From Pseudanabaena galeata CCNP1313 (GTDB taxonomy: Bacteria; Cyanobacteriota; Cyanobacteriia; Pseudanabaenales; Pseudanabaenaceae): a DNA stretch of 64,000 nucleotides. This document shows, in pieces, positions 52,540 through 61,216 of the stretch. The DNA is taken from NCBI RefSeq assembly GCF_029910235.1, contig NZ_CP112878.1, positions 62,001 to 126,000 on the forward strand. The letters run 5' to 3'. The notes beneath the pieces were generated by a model. The model ran no database searches and had not been told where the DNA came from. It was given only the letters and a program-made list of their open reading frames with translations. Both the position numbers and the translations under genes were made by a program. Numbering within the stretch: position 1 is the first letter of the stretch; the number at the start of each line of letters is the position of its first letter.

Positions 52540-52929
52540 ATGTCACGGGACTTTATTACTAAGTATCAGGAATTGCGGGTATATCAATTGGCGTTTGAGG
52601 CGGCGATGTCTCTGCGTGAATTGGAATATGAGTTACCTGAACGTGAGAAAACTTTGCTGGCTGAACCGATGTTGCTTGCCGCAAGGTTAGTTTTTATTCA
52701 TGTGGCGGCGGCTTGGCACAAACGCTATGCTTATCGCGCTTTTATTACTGGTATCAGTGATGCGGCATCTCATGCGGCTAAAGCTCAGTCATGGATTGAG
52801 TTTGCTGTGACCTGTGGCTATTTCGATGCGGAAAAAGGGCAGGAGATCTATCGTCAATATGATGAGATTATTACGGCTCTAGGGCGGATGTCTGAGAATG
52901 CCAGTGCGTGGCTGGTGCGAGGTAAATAG
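52540..52929 (+). CDS. Four-helix-bundle protein (S23/Avd-like) beside adaptation module B
   Basis: I chose the ATG at 52540, which has GAGGTGG just before it, over the GTG at 52534. The 129-aa product begins FITKYQELRVYQLAFEAAMSL, the typical first helix of four-helix-bundle proteins. LAARLVFIHVAAAWHKRYAYRAFITGISDAASHAAKAQSWIEF follows. It differs from the copy near module A but has the same fold signature. It is 148 bp after cas2 and directly before the DUF2325 gene (2 bp). Family is likely; a role in adaptation is inferred. Confidence 0.75.
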   Translation: MSRDFITKYQELRVYQLAFEAAMSLRELEYELPEREKTLLAEPMLLAARLVFIHVAAAWHKRYAYRAFITGISDAASHAAKAQSWIEFAVTCGYFDAEKGQEIYRQYDEIITALGRMSENASAWLVRGK

Positions 52930-52931
52930 TG

Positions 52932-53279
52932 ATGTTGCAGCGCTCTCAGTTAAAAATAGCGATCGTGGGTGGGCATCCCAGTATTTATCGCGAGGTCAGC
53001 CATGCTTTGCGGAAAGGTTACGGTTTATGTGATTGGGTTGAGTTGCCTTCGTTTAGTAAGCTCGGCATTGGAGGCAGCAAAATCAAGGCAAAGATCCTCT
53101 ACTGCGATCTCATTTTTATCCTGACGGGCTATATGCGTCATGGTCAAACTGATGCAGTTGCGGCGTTAAAGCGATCAGGGGCGATTTCAGGTAAGGTGAT
53201 TTTGCTTTGCTGTCGGGGCAAAACTGGTGTGATGCGGGCTATTTTGCATCATGTTGACGTTTTGTGTGAGGTGGCATAG
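52932..53279 (+). CDS. DUF2325-type protein beside adaptation module B
   Basis: The 115-aa protein has the pattern of DUF2325: IAIVGGHPSIYREVSHAL at the N-terminus, AKILYCDLIFILTGYMRHGQTDAV in the middle and GKVILLCCRGKTGV near the end. That suggests a small Rossmann-like fold. It starts 2 bp after the four-helix gene stop (an alternative GTG at 52929 overlaps it), so they form one operon. It ends 10 bp before leader 5. Function of the family is unknown to me. Confidence 0.7.
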   Translation: MLQRSQLKIAIVGGHPSIYREVSHALRKGYGLCDWVELPSFSKLGIGGSKIKAKILYCDLIFILTGYMRHGQTDAVAALKRSGAISGKVILLCCRGKTGVMRAILHHVDVLCEVA

Positions 53280-53289
53280 ACTATATCTC

Positions 53290-53492
53290 ATAGACCCAGT
53301 TCTAGGGGTCAGCCAGTACCTTGAAAACCGCATAACTTCGTCAACCCCAAGAACTCGCTCTCCCAGTAAGGGTTTGAGCCTGTTTTGAAAGATCCTTATT
53401 GATAGCTATTCTCAATAACTTGACAATTTTCTTACCCCCAAGAATTTTCGTGTTGTCAAATGCGCTCTAGGTAAGCCCTCCAGAAGCCGAGG
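53290..53492 (+). promoter_or_regulatory. CRISPR leader 5 (class C motif)
   Basis: Motif copies are at 53298-53311 (inverted AGTTCTAGGGGTCA), 53342-53355 (direct) and 53434-53447 (direct, 45 bp before the array). Identity with leader 4 begins abruptly at AGTTCTAGGGG, so the upstream limit of the functional leader is close to the first motif copy. Confidence 0.75.
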
Positions 53493-54632
53493 GTTTCAAT
53501 TTTTTTACCCCGCAAGGGGACGGAAACTATCATCGACGACTACTGTATCAGCTTTTACAGGCGTTTCAATTTTTTTACCCCGCAAGGGGACGGAAACTGC
53601 TGTGCTTGTCCGTTAAGGCTACTGTGTTTCAATTTTTTTACCCCGCAAGGGGACGGAAACCAACACAAGATTGCGAAGATTTTTCCATATTTATTATGGT
53701 TTCAATTTTTTTACCCCGCAAGGGGACGGAAACGGATGAGTATGGGAACGCAGACACAGACACAGGTTTCAATTTTTTTACCCCGCAAGGGGACGGAAAC
53801 ATTGAACGTAAAGAAAATTGACTACCATGCTAAAGTTTCAATTTTTTTACCCCGCAAGGGGACGGAAACTTTGTGAGATTTTGAAAACAGAATAAGAAAA
53901 AAGTTTCAATTTTTTTACCCCGCAAGGGGACGGAAACCATTGCCTTGAAGATCAACAGTCACGGTCATGTGTTTCAATTTTTTTACCCCGCAAGGGGACG
54001 GAAACGTAATTGAAAAAAGTTAAACCTTTCTCATCGAGTTTCAATTTTTTTACCCCGCAAGGGGACGGAAACCATAGGATGATACAGAAGCAATCAAGAT
54101 TAACAAGTTTCAATTTTTTTACCCCGCAAGGGGACGGAAACTGAAGATAGCAACTAAATTTAAGTGTTTTAAGAAAAAAGTTTCAATTTTTTTACCCCGC
54201 AAGGGGACGGAAACTTTGATGAAGTTCCAATTCCAGGTTGCAAACGGTTTCAATTTTTTTACCCCGCAAGGGGACGGAAACTTACCAGTTACGGTGTAGA
54301 TACATCCTGCCTTTCGTTTCAATTTTTTTACCCCGCAAGGGGACGGAAACTCTCGCCACTTAGTATTTAAATCATTAAGATCAACAGTTTCAATTTTTTT
54401 ACCCCGCAAGGGGACGGAAACATTGGTTACCCTCATAAGGTAAGGTCAATACACGATAGTTTCAATTTTTTTACCCCGCAAGGGGACGGAAACAATACGA
54501 TCATTGCTGATTTATCGTATAAAGAAGTTTCAATTTTTTTACCCCGCAAGGGGACGGAAACAATCACTGTCTTTGACAGGGGAGTACGGAAAAGCTAGTT
54601 TCAATTTTTTTACCCCGCAAGGGGACGGAAAC
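53493..54632 (+). CRISPR. CRISPR array 5: 17 repeats, 16 spacers
   Basis: Seventeen 35-bp repeats start at 53493, 53563, 53626, 53699, 53766, 53835, 53903, 53971, 54038, 54107, 54180, 54247, 54316, 54387, 54459, 54527 and 54598. The repeat is the same as in array 4 (GTTTCAATTTTTTTA plus shared core). Spacers are 28-38 bp. It directly follows adaptation module B and the DUF2325 gene. Confidence 0.97.
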
Positions 54633-54661
54633 GTAAGGGAAAGACGGAAGAAAGAAGATTG

Positions 54662-55729
54662 GGCACTGGTCAGTTAAGGCGTGAGGGAAGTAAAGCCGCG
54701 TAATGACAGCAACTCCAGCATAGAAATCGGTCGATGATATAGCCCGATCGCCATAACTGGAGTCTTGTTCTTGCCTAAGCCCCCGTGAGGTCTTACCCAG
54801 TTGTGTACCAATCTTTGCACAGTGACTGCGCGTTGTAATCCTTCAGTATTCTTTGCATATAGGTTTTGTCTGCGGCGATAAGCGCTACATCTCCTTCTCA
54901 ATGCACTGTTGTTTGCTTCATTGTGATTAGCATGAACGTCACTCCTGTCGCTAATCGCGGTATAAGGATGCTCAGGTTTTACCCATTCGACTCGACGATT
55001 GCCCTGTGAGCCTTTGATTTTGATCGCCACTTCTAATCCATATCGCCATACTTTCCGATGTCCATACTCACGGCTTACTTCGGTGGATTTGAGGTACACA
55101 CTTGCCATTTGCCAAAGTTGTTGGGCATATCTCCTTTCACCATCGCTAAACCATCGGATGTATTGAATTGCCTTTGACCATTGCCATGCTGTTTTTGTTG
55201 CTTTCTCAAATAGTTCGGTGGTTTTCTTGCCTGCCTTTGCTTCAATCCAATAGCGACTGTTGCGTTCGATAAATACTACTGTCCACCCTTTTGATTCACT
55301 GGGGGGGAAGGTTCTCGCTTACGCGAGTATAAATTTCATCTCCTTCAATAGTCACTTCTCCTCCTGCTGGGGCTTCTGGACTCCATTGCTGTGCTTGATT
55401 TGCCAGTTTTTGCTCCCATCTCATGATGCTGGTGTGCGATTTCTCTAGCACTCTCCCACTTGCTCTGATTCCCATCCCCTCTGTCCTCATTTTCAGCGCA
55501 TAGGACACGATACTTGCTGGGGTTCTTAGCCTTGACATCGCTGTTCCTGTCCGTTCGTTGAATCTTTTGCCACATCCTTTGCATAAATAATTCTGGATCG
55601 CTTTGCCGTCTTGGTGGTAATCCTTGCCATTCTTGACTACCTTTTCGCTTTGGCAGTGGGGACATTTCATGATTTACTCCTTGGCTCTACATCTTTATTT
55701 TAACCCTCACTCCTTCACTGACCAGTGCC
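54662..55729 (-). mobile_element. IS1-family insertion sequence with 8-bp target duplication
   Basis: Imperfect terminal inverted repeats (GGCACTGGTCAGT…GTGAGGG at both ends, about 26 bp) bracket a 1068-bp element. The target duplication GAAGATTG is at 54654-54661 and 55730-55737, which fits the 8-9 bp typical for IS1. It lies inside the purine arm of the trailer element of array 5. It encodes one transposase gene read on the minus strand, which is frame-shifted. Confidence 0.9.
54674..55670 (-). pseudogene. IS1-family transposase, frame-shifted at a C7 run
   Basis: The first frame (55670 down to 55296) has the zinc ribbon and HTH (MKCPHCQSEKVVKNGKDY, YLCKGCGKRF, KSHTSIMRWEQKL) and the first catalytic acid (EGDEIYTRV). 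It then stops after ENLPPQ. The second frame continues the protein from the same spot as SESKGWTVVFIERNSRYW, on to IQYIRWFSDGERRY and VHNWVRPHGGL. The junction is a run of seven C on the coding strand (plus-strand G7 at 55301-55307); six C would restore a single open frame. So one C has been gained, or the run permits slippage. Cyanobacterial members I know of are usually one uninterrupted frame. Confidence 0.8.
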
Positions 55730-55838
55730 GAAGATTGAAGAGGGAAAGAAGACCAAGAGATGAAAATACTAGTAACAAAGAACGAAATGAGAAATAATAA
55801 TTTACCAAAAACTTTAATCTAAATTCGATCTTCAGTCT

Positions 55839-56258
55839 TCAATCTTCTGCCTGTAATTCAACCATCTCCAAAAACATTGATGCAGAAACTACCTGTGTAT
55901 TTTGCAAATCAGAAATATCATCAAAATCGCGATCGCCAGTAATTAAATAGGCGGCATTAGCCGCGATCGCGCATTCCAAAAACTTAGCATCCTTAGGATC
56001 TCTAGGAAAATCAACAGAAATACTCACATCAATAGTCGTTGTAAATGCATCAATAATTTTTAGCCATCTTTGTTGCTGCTCTGTGGACAGCTTTAATTTT
56101 TTACGCATTAAAACTGCTTTATACTCAGCCAGAATTCCTTAAGACACAACCCACATAAAATTTGGATTAGATACCAAAGTTAAAATGACAGACTCAGGAT
56201 AACGTCCTGTCAGTGAAGCTGAAATCAGAATATTAGTGTCAACAATAACTTTAATCAT
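55839..56258 (-). pseudogene. PIN-domain toxin gene with an in-frame stop
   Basis: From the ATG at 56258 the frame reads MIKVIVDTNILISASLTGRYP, then NFMWVVS, a TAA, then GILAEYKAVLMRKKLKL and on to ITGDRDFDDISDL at the end. Family members read WxVSEEILxEY here, so the TAA replaces a Glu codon by one substitution. The C-terminal 89 aa could restart at ATG 56108 but lack the first catalytic Asp. The toxin is therefore probably dead while its antitoxin is intact. It overlaps the antitoxin gene by 4 bp. Confidence 0.75.
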
Positions 56259-56530
56259 TCGCCCCTACGATAAGCAGCAATTTCTTCGGCAATTTCTTCT
56301 TCGGTTATTGGATTATCTGCATGAATAGCCTGAGTCTCTTTAAGTAACTGCTTGAGATCTTCAACTAAAATCTTTCTGTCTTGTATTATTTTAGGCTTTG
56401 ACTGATTCTGATTAACTTGTTGCTGATAAAGTAGAAAGTTTACAAAATCAATTACAGAATTTAATTTGTCTGCTTCAAGATCATCTAACTTTTTGACAAG
56501 GCGATCGCGTAACGTACTATTGGCAGTCAT
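56255..56530 (-). CDS. Antitoxin of a broken PIN toxin-antitoxin pair
   Basis: The 91-aa protein has an N-terminal helix (RDRLVKKLDDLEADKLNSVIDFVNFLLYQQ) and an acidic C-terminal segment (TEEEIAEEIAAYRRGE), typical of small antitoxins paired with COG1569-type PIN toxins. Its stop overlaps the toxin start (ATGA). Upstream is a 139-bp gap divergent from the second CARF gene. Confidence 0.7.
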   Translation of the reverse strand: MTANSTLRDRLVKKLDDLEADKLNSVIDFVNFLLYQQQVNQNQSKPKIIQDRKILVEDLKQLLKETQAIHADNPITEEEIAEEIAAYRRGE

Positions 56531-56669
56531 AGCTCATGTTCCTTATAAACATATAACAACTATACAAAAAATTTCTTGATCGGTAAATGATGACGGAACA
56601 CTCCCTTTACCTGAAACTTGTATAATTTGAACCTAAAGCTGGTTTTGTCTAATTATTCCCTGTAAAGCA

Positions 56670-57488
56670 ATGCGTAAAACTATAGACTCCCTCGCCAAGC
56701 CCAATAAATATCCCATCATCTTCTTTGTCTTTACCCTAACCCTCAGCATTGCCGCCAACGGATTATCGACACTGCTTCTTGACACCCTCGGCACATGGTT
56801 AGAGACAAAATATGGCTTGAGCAAAATCTTTTGGCAAATTGTTGTAGTAAGCATCCTCTCGATCATTCTATTTCTATCAATTTCCAACATCAAACGCATC
56901 ATCTCAAATATCTTTAGCGATCGCAGCCTTATCAGTGAAGCCCCCGAAGAACTAAACGCCACATTTAGAGGATTAATTATCTTTGCCAGTCTCACAGTAG
57001 ACTCATCTGCAAAAATTGCCATTCAACATCACTGGAAAGAAAGTAAAGGCGATCTTCAGCATTGTTGGATTATTTGCGGAGGAGACAAAGCACTAGCAGC
57101 CACTAAGGAAATAATTAAGGATCTAATTATACCTGACAATATTTTTCACTTTGATCGCGATTACCCATTAAGCGATCCAGAAAACCCTAAAAAACAACTT
57201 TCCCTAGTCATCAACCCTGAAGATGCTAACGATCCTAATCAGATTCGTAAAATTGTCGAAGCCATATATCAAGATGCGAAGGAAAATTATGATCTGGATA
57301 ACTCAGACATCATTGCCGACTATACAGGCGGTACAAAATCTATGACCGCAGGACTAGTCCTAGCCTGTGCAAGTCCAGATCGTCGATTACAATATGTACT
57401 GAGCGATTATATTGATAATAAACCAGTCAATCCCAAGGTAATGGAGATCAAACTCTCCTATAGCCTTAAACCAGTCAAGACTTACTAA
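56670..57488 (+). CDS. Two-TM CARF-domain protein, copy 2
   Basis: The 272-aa protein has two membrane helices (about 14-38 and 52-72). A soluble CARF domain follows with ADYTGGTKSMTAGLVLACASPDRRLQY (DYTGGTKSM at 217-225) and a final SYSLKPVKTY that matches copy 1 (SYNMRPVKGR). Copies 1 and 2 differ greatly elsewhere but share topology, so both are probably functional and specialised. This copy starts an operon with the Cas6-HTH gene, 7 bp away. Candidate cOA-responsive membrane effector; no enzymatic domain. Confidence 0.8.
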   Translation: MRKTIDSLAKPNKYPIIFFVFTLTLSIAANGLSTLLLDTLGTWLETKYGLSKIFWQIVVVSILSIILFLSISNIKRIISNIFSDRSLISEAPEELNATFRGLIIFASLTVDSSAKIAIQHHWKESKGDLQHCWIICGGDKALAATKEIIKDLIIPDNIFHFDRDYPLSDPENPKKQLSLVINPEDANDPNQIRKIVEAIYQDAKENYDLDNSDIIADYTGGTKSMTAGLVLACASPDRRLQYVLSDYIDNKPVNPKVMEIKLSYSLKPVKTY

Positions 57489-57495
57489 GCATTCC

Positions 57496-58629
57496 ATGCC
57501 AAGCCCCCAGAAACCAACGATCGCCCCATGGACAGACGACACCGAAATCGTCAGTATCACCCTGACCTTAAAAGCGATCGCCGACATTGAATTATCCCCT
57601 AACTACACCACTGCCTTACATGCGTGGTTTCTGCATCAAGTCCGTGCTAGCGATCCACAACTCTCAGCATATCTCCATGATGGACAATCCGAAAAAGCCT
57701 TTGCCATATCTCCCCTCAATGGCAAACTTGAACTCATAGCCAATACATTCCTCGCTAGAGCCGATAGCACCTATACATGGACAATCTCCGCCCTATCAAA
57801 TGATCTATGTGAATGGTTGAGAACTTGGTACAACGACCATCCAGAAACGATTAATCTTTACAGTGGCAACTTTGCGATCGCGCAGATAGCCATTAATCAA
57901 CCTGCCACCACCTACAATAATCTCTGGTCAGCTTCAGCAAATCCAGAATCCAGATTTACACTTGCTTTCCTAACGCCGACTTGCTTTCGTAGCAAAAATC
58001 ATCATTTACCCTTACCGATTCCCGCCAACATCTTCCATAGCTACCTCCGCCGATGGAACGACTTTGCGCCTGAAGCTTTTCCTCAAGAGGAGTTTTTAGC
58101 ATGGATTGAACAGGTAGTTTATATAACTAACTACGATCTTGTCTGTACTAAGGTTGCTGTTGCAAAACAGGGCTATGTGACTGGATTTACTGGTACAGTC
58201 GAATTTGCTGTCGATTTCAAAGCTTCTCATAATTCTGATTTTGAAAGGTTGCTCTCGGCATTAATTAAACTCGCTAATTATTGCGGAACGGGGCATAAAA
58301 CAACGTTTGGGCTAGGACAAACGAGACTAATTGGGAAGAATGAAGTCGGAAACTGGAAGAATGAAAAAGAATCAATAGTAACAACTCCCATTCAAGAGCA
58401 TTTAATTAAGAGAATCGCTGAGCTAACAGAGCTATTTCTACAAACCAAAAAAAGACAAGGAGGCGATCGCGCTCAGAACACCGCTACTATCTGGGCAACC
58501 ATCTTAGCAAGGTATGAACTAGGCGAAAGTCTCAAAGCGATCGCGATCGATCTCGATATGCCCTATGAAACAGTGAGAAAATATGCCCAAGCTGCGCGTA
58601 AGGCGATCGCTCTAAGCAATTCACTGTAA
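57496..58629 (+). CDS. Cas6-like protein with C-terminal helix-turn-helix
   Basis: Residues about 1-275 are Cas6: FTLAFLTPTCFRSKNHHLPLPIPANIF in the middle, then GYVTGFTGTVEF and NYCGTGHKTTFGLGQTRL as the glycine-rich loops. The last 70 residues are extra: IWATILARYELGESLKAIAIDLDMPYETVRKYAQAARKAI reads as a helix-turn-helix of the resolvase/sigma-like type. A short variable linker (GKNEVGNWKNEKES) joins them and looks like a purine-element insertion. Two His (HH in KNHHLP) could be catalytic. It may process the class of repeats not handled by the other Cas6, and bind DNA or RNA through the HTH. The fusion is unusual. Confidence 0.8.
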   Translation: MPSPQKPTIAPWTDDTEIVSITLTLKAIADIELSPNYTTALHAWFLHQVRASDPQLSAYLHDGQSEKAFAISPLNGKLELIANTFLARADSTYTWTISALSNDLCEWLRTWYNDHPETINLYSGNFAIAQIAINQPATTYNNLWSASANPESRFTLAFLTPTCFRSKNHHLPLPIPANIFHSYLRRWNDFAPEAFPQEEFLAWIEQVVYITNYDLVCTKVAVAKQGYVTGFTGTVEFAVDFKASHNSDFERLLSALIKLANYCGTGHKTTFGLGQTRLIGKNEVGNWKNEKESIVTTPIQEHLIKRIAELTELFLQTKKRQGGDRAQNTATIWATILARYELGESLKAIAIDLDMPYETVRKYAQAARKAIALSNSL

Positions 58630-58670
58630 ACAACTAAAGTCAGCTCTGGTATTGACATAGCAAGCAGTCT

Positions 58671-60215
58671 CTAGCCTCGAATTACAATAATTTCTCGCCC
58701 TGCGGGACTGATGACATTTTCAGTAGTAGTGCGATCGCTTAGCGGCGGCAAGCCAGAACGGCGATCGAATATCACTAACCAACCCGTATCCAAACTCAAC
58801 CCCGATAAATACTTATCCAACTGCTTTAATCCTTCCTTGATTGGATCTGGCTTCTTGTCTCGCCATACTTTCAACTCCATCGCCAAAGTTGTCTTACCAT
58901 AGCGCAAACAAATATCCATTCTTCCCGAACCAATGGCATATTCTCTCTCCAAAGTGCCCCCACCATTAACAACACGGTGCAGAAAAGCCATCAATACAAT
59001 ATGAGGTGCAATCTCTGGATAGGGTGTACTGTCAAATAAAGGCTCTCCATGCTGCCGCCAGAATAATAAGAACGCTTCCAACAAGCGATCGGGCAAAAAT
59101 TCACCTTGCTCACTAAGCCAGATTGGTTGAAGATACCCAATAGAAGCAGTAGTTACATAGGCAAGCACTCTAGGAAGCACTTCCTGATAAATAGGATTAG
59201 CGATCGCCAAACCATTTTCGTTAGTACAAAGCCCTAAATCTAAAACGTAGCGAATATCATCCTGTGGTACATCTGGCAGTTCCTGCCCAGCGAGAATAGG
59301 CTGAATCACTGCTCTGACTCTATCTTCCCGTAATCTTTCGGCAAGGCTATCCAGATGCGTATCCTGTCTCTTTATCAGTACTTCCTTAGCTTGATTTACT
59401 AGCTCAGCAGTAATAGGAATAGATGGATCTTTAGCAATATATTCAACAATTTCCTTAGCGATCGCATTAACTAACCAAGGCTGACCCTGCGTCAAATGAA
59501 AAGCTAAATCGACAGCTTCAGTCGTAAATATCTGTCCTGTCGCTTCTGTATGTTGCTGATAGAGATTCCTCACATCCTCAAGAGTGAAATTACTTAGAGT
59601 AAAAGAACGCACTTTAATATTAAAAGGGCTGGAGGTATTTAGCCGATCGCTTCCCCCTGATGCATATTTATAATCCCGCACATCACGCATCCCCACCAAT
59701 GAAACTGACTGCGGAAATCCCTGCGGACGACGGGGAAATCCAGATCGGATTTGTCGTAGTACAGAAACCAAGGTCTCATCACTCAAAGCATCAATTTCAT
59801 CAAGAAATACTGCTAAAGGGCGCGATGATTCTTGTGACCATGCTGCCAAAAAAGCACCGATTTGACGACCTGATTCTCCTAAAATTCCATTACTTGGCTG
59901 TAACTCTGGTGGCAAATAAAATCTAATCGCATCTTGCCACTCATCTAATATGGCTCTCTCTGCTAACTCAGGATCGTGAGAAAATACTGCTCCCACTTCC
60001 AAGGACAACATCACTGACGTATACTGCCCGCTAGCTGTTAACTCCTTTGCCAGCGAAATCATTGCTGTAGTTTTACCCACTTGTCTTGGCGCATGGAGGA
60101 CAAAATAATTCCGCTGCGAGATTAGATTGACTAACTCAGGCAAGCGCCCTGTGGACGGCAGCATGTAATGAATATCAACTTGACAAGGACCAGCAGTATT
60201 AAACCATTTTGGCAT
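58671..60215 (-). CDS. AAA ATPase with C-terminal PD-(D/E)XK-like nuclease
   Basis: The 514-aa protein has a P-loop HAPRQVGKTT (41-50), Walker B LAVFLDEIDALSD, and a sensor/winged-helix region (LTLEDVRNLYQQHTEATG, LTQGQPWLVNAIAKEIVEYI). The C-terminal region has GSGRMDICLRYGKTTLAMELKVW, with Asp434 and Glu447-x-Lys449 forming a PD-(D/E)XK pattern, followed by LKQLDKYL. The family is widespread in cyanobacteria and archaea, often of unknown role, possibly a defence NTPase. A decayed C-terminal copy lies at 19842. Active-site residues appear complete. Confidence 0.8.
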   Translation of the reverse strand: MPKWFNTAGPCQVDIHYMLPSTGRLPELVNLISQRNYFVLHAPRQVGKTTAMISLAKELTASGQYTSVMLSLEVGAVFSHDPELAERAILDEWQDAIRFYLPPELQPSNGILGESGRQIGAFLAAWSQESSRPLAVFLDEIDALSDETLVSVLRQIRSGFPRRPQGFPQSVSLVGMRDVRDYKYASGGSDRLNTSSPFNIKVRSFTLSNFTLEDVRNLYQQHTEATGQIFTTEAVDLAFHLTQGQPWLVNAIAKEIVEYIAKDPSIPITAELVNQAKEVLIKRQDTHLDSLAERLREDRVRAVIQPILAGQELPDVPQDDIRYVLDLGLCTNENGLAIANPIYQEVLPRVLAYVTTASIGYLQPIWLSEQGEFLPDRLLEAFLLFWRQHGEPLFDSTPYPEIAPHIVLMAFLHRVVNGGGTLEREYAIGSGRMDICLRYGKTTLAMELKVWRDKKPDPIKEGLKQLDKYLSGLSLDTGWLVIFDRRSGLPPLSDRTTTENVISPAGREIIVIRG

Positions 60216-60726
60216 GACGACAACTAACTAACGGGCAGATACCTCAACAATATAACGCAACGCGCCAAGCAAACCCCTCAAACCTCGAAAAAGTGTTAAC
60301 TACAATAAGTATAAATACTTATTCGTATAAATTTAATGGCAAATAATTGATGATTATTTGCTCTAAGATAAATCTGAGACAAGTTAGGGCTTAGATCTTG
60401 ATTTTACGATTTGTGATTGTGACCATAAGTTTGCCGCAGCAGCAAATTTATGGTGCCAACTTCTAGGATAAGGGACTCTAATACATAGCCAGTATACATT
60501 TCGGGGAAATGGGTCATGTTCTCAAAATCCCGTCTCCTAAAGTTATTTAGCCTAGCTCTAGCAAAAACAATCACTGCCGTTCTTTGCGTTAATCACTTTA
60601 GTAATGTCGCCAACAACTTACAACTTACCAGCTAAGTCCGAGATCGTTATTCAAATTACTAATACGCCTTTTTCACATTTCTGCTCTTTCCGTACCCCCT
60701 TCTCTGTGAATGGAGCAATACCTTAG
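60216..60726. other. 510-bp gap, no convincing gene
   Basis: A 39-codon frame (60516-60635, MFSKSRLLKLFSLALAKTI) resembles the start of a secreted protein but stops early; it may be a decayed gene. The rest is AT-rich and unassigned. Nothing else is recognisable. Confidence 0.4.
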
Positions 60727-61212
60727 TTATAGACTTTGCTCCCAATCTAGCAAGACATTAGGAGCAATCCATTTTCCTCTATCTTCTATAAGAATTCTTT
60801 TCATCTCTAATACTTGATCAATAGTTCTATATCCTGTATCAGACATTTCTTTTAGCAGTTGCAAAGTCCGAATGTAATTAATTTGATAGTTGTTACATAT
60901 TTTGAGCATTTTCCCATCATCTGTGCCACAAATAAGTTTTGATTGCTTGGCGATCGCTAGTGTTGAACAATCAGCAGTGGAAATAGGAGAGAATTCTTGT
61001 CTAAACTTTCTGTAAAGGCTATATATCTCTTCAGTATTGAGAGGCAATGGCTGAAGATATTTAACAGCAGATTCTTTAGTTCTCTCGTCTAACTTACCAA
61101 TACCAAGAATATCTTCAGATACAAAAAGAGGATTATAGTTATCTTGGAGCCATGTCCATTCATTCAGCCAGTGGAAATCAATTAGGGCATTAGCATCCAA
61201 GATCATAGTCAT
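60727..61212 (-). CDS. PIN-like protein paired with an ImmA/IrrE-type regulator
   Basis: The 161-aa product reads MTMILDANALIDFHWLNEWTWL at the start (acidic DANALID) and STADCSTLAIAKQSKLICGTDDGKML in the middle, matching the acidic layout of PIN-like nucleases. The C-terminal part is helical. It starts 4 bp after the stop of the ImmA/IrrE-type gene and is clearly in one operon with it. XRE-ImmA plus PIN-like pairs are found next to defence loci. It could be the effector kept in check by the upstream gene; this is inference. Confidence 0.65.
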   Translation of the reverse strand: MTMILDANALIDFHWLNEWTWLQDNYNPLFVSEDILGIGKLDERTKESAVKYLQPLPLNTEEIYSLYRKFRQEFSPISTADCSTLAIAKQSKLICGTDDGKMLKICNNYQINYIRTLQLLKEMSDTGYRTIDQVLEMKRILIEDRGKWIAPNVLLDWEQSL

Positions 61213-61216
61213 AGTC

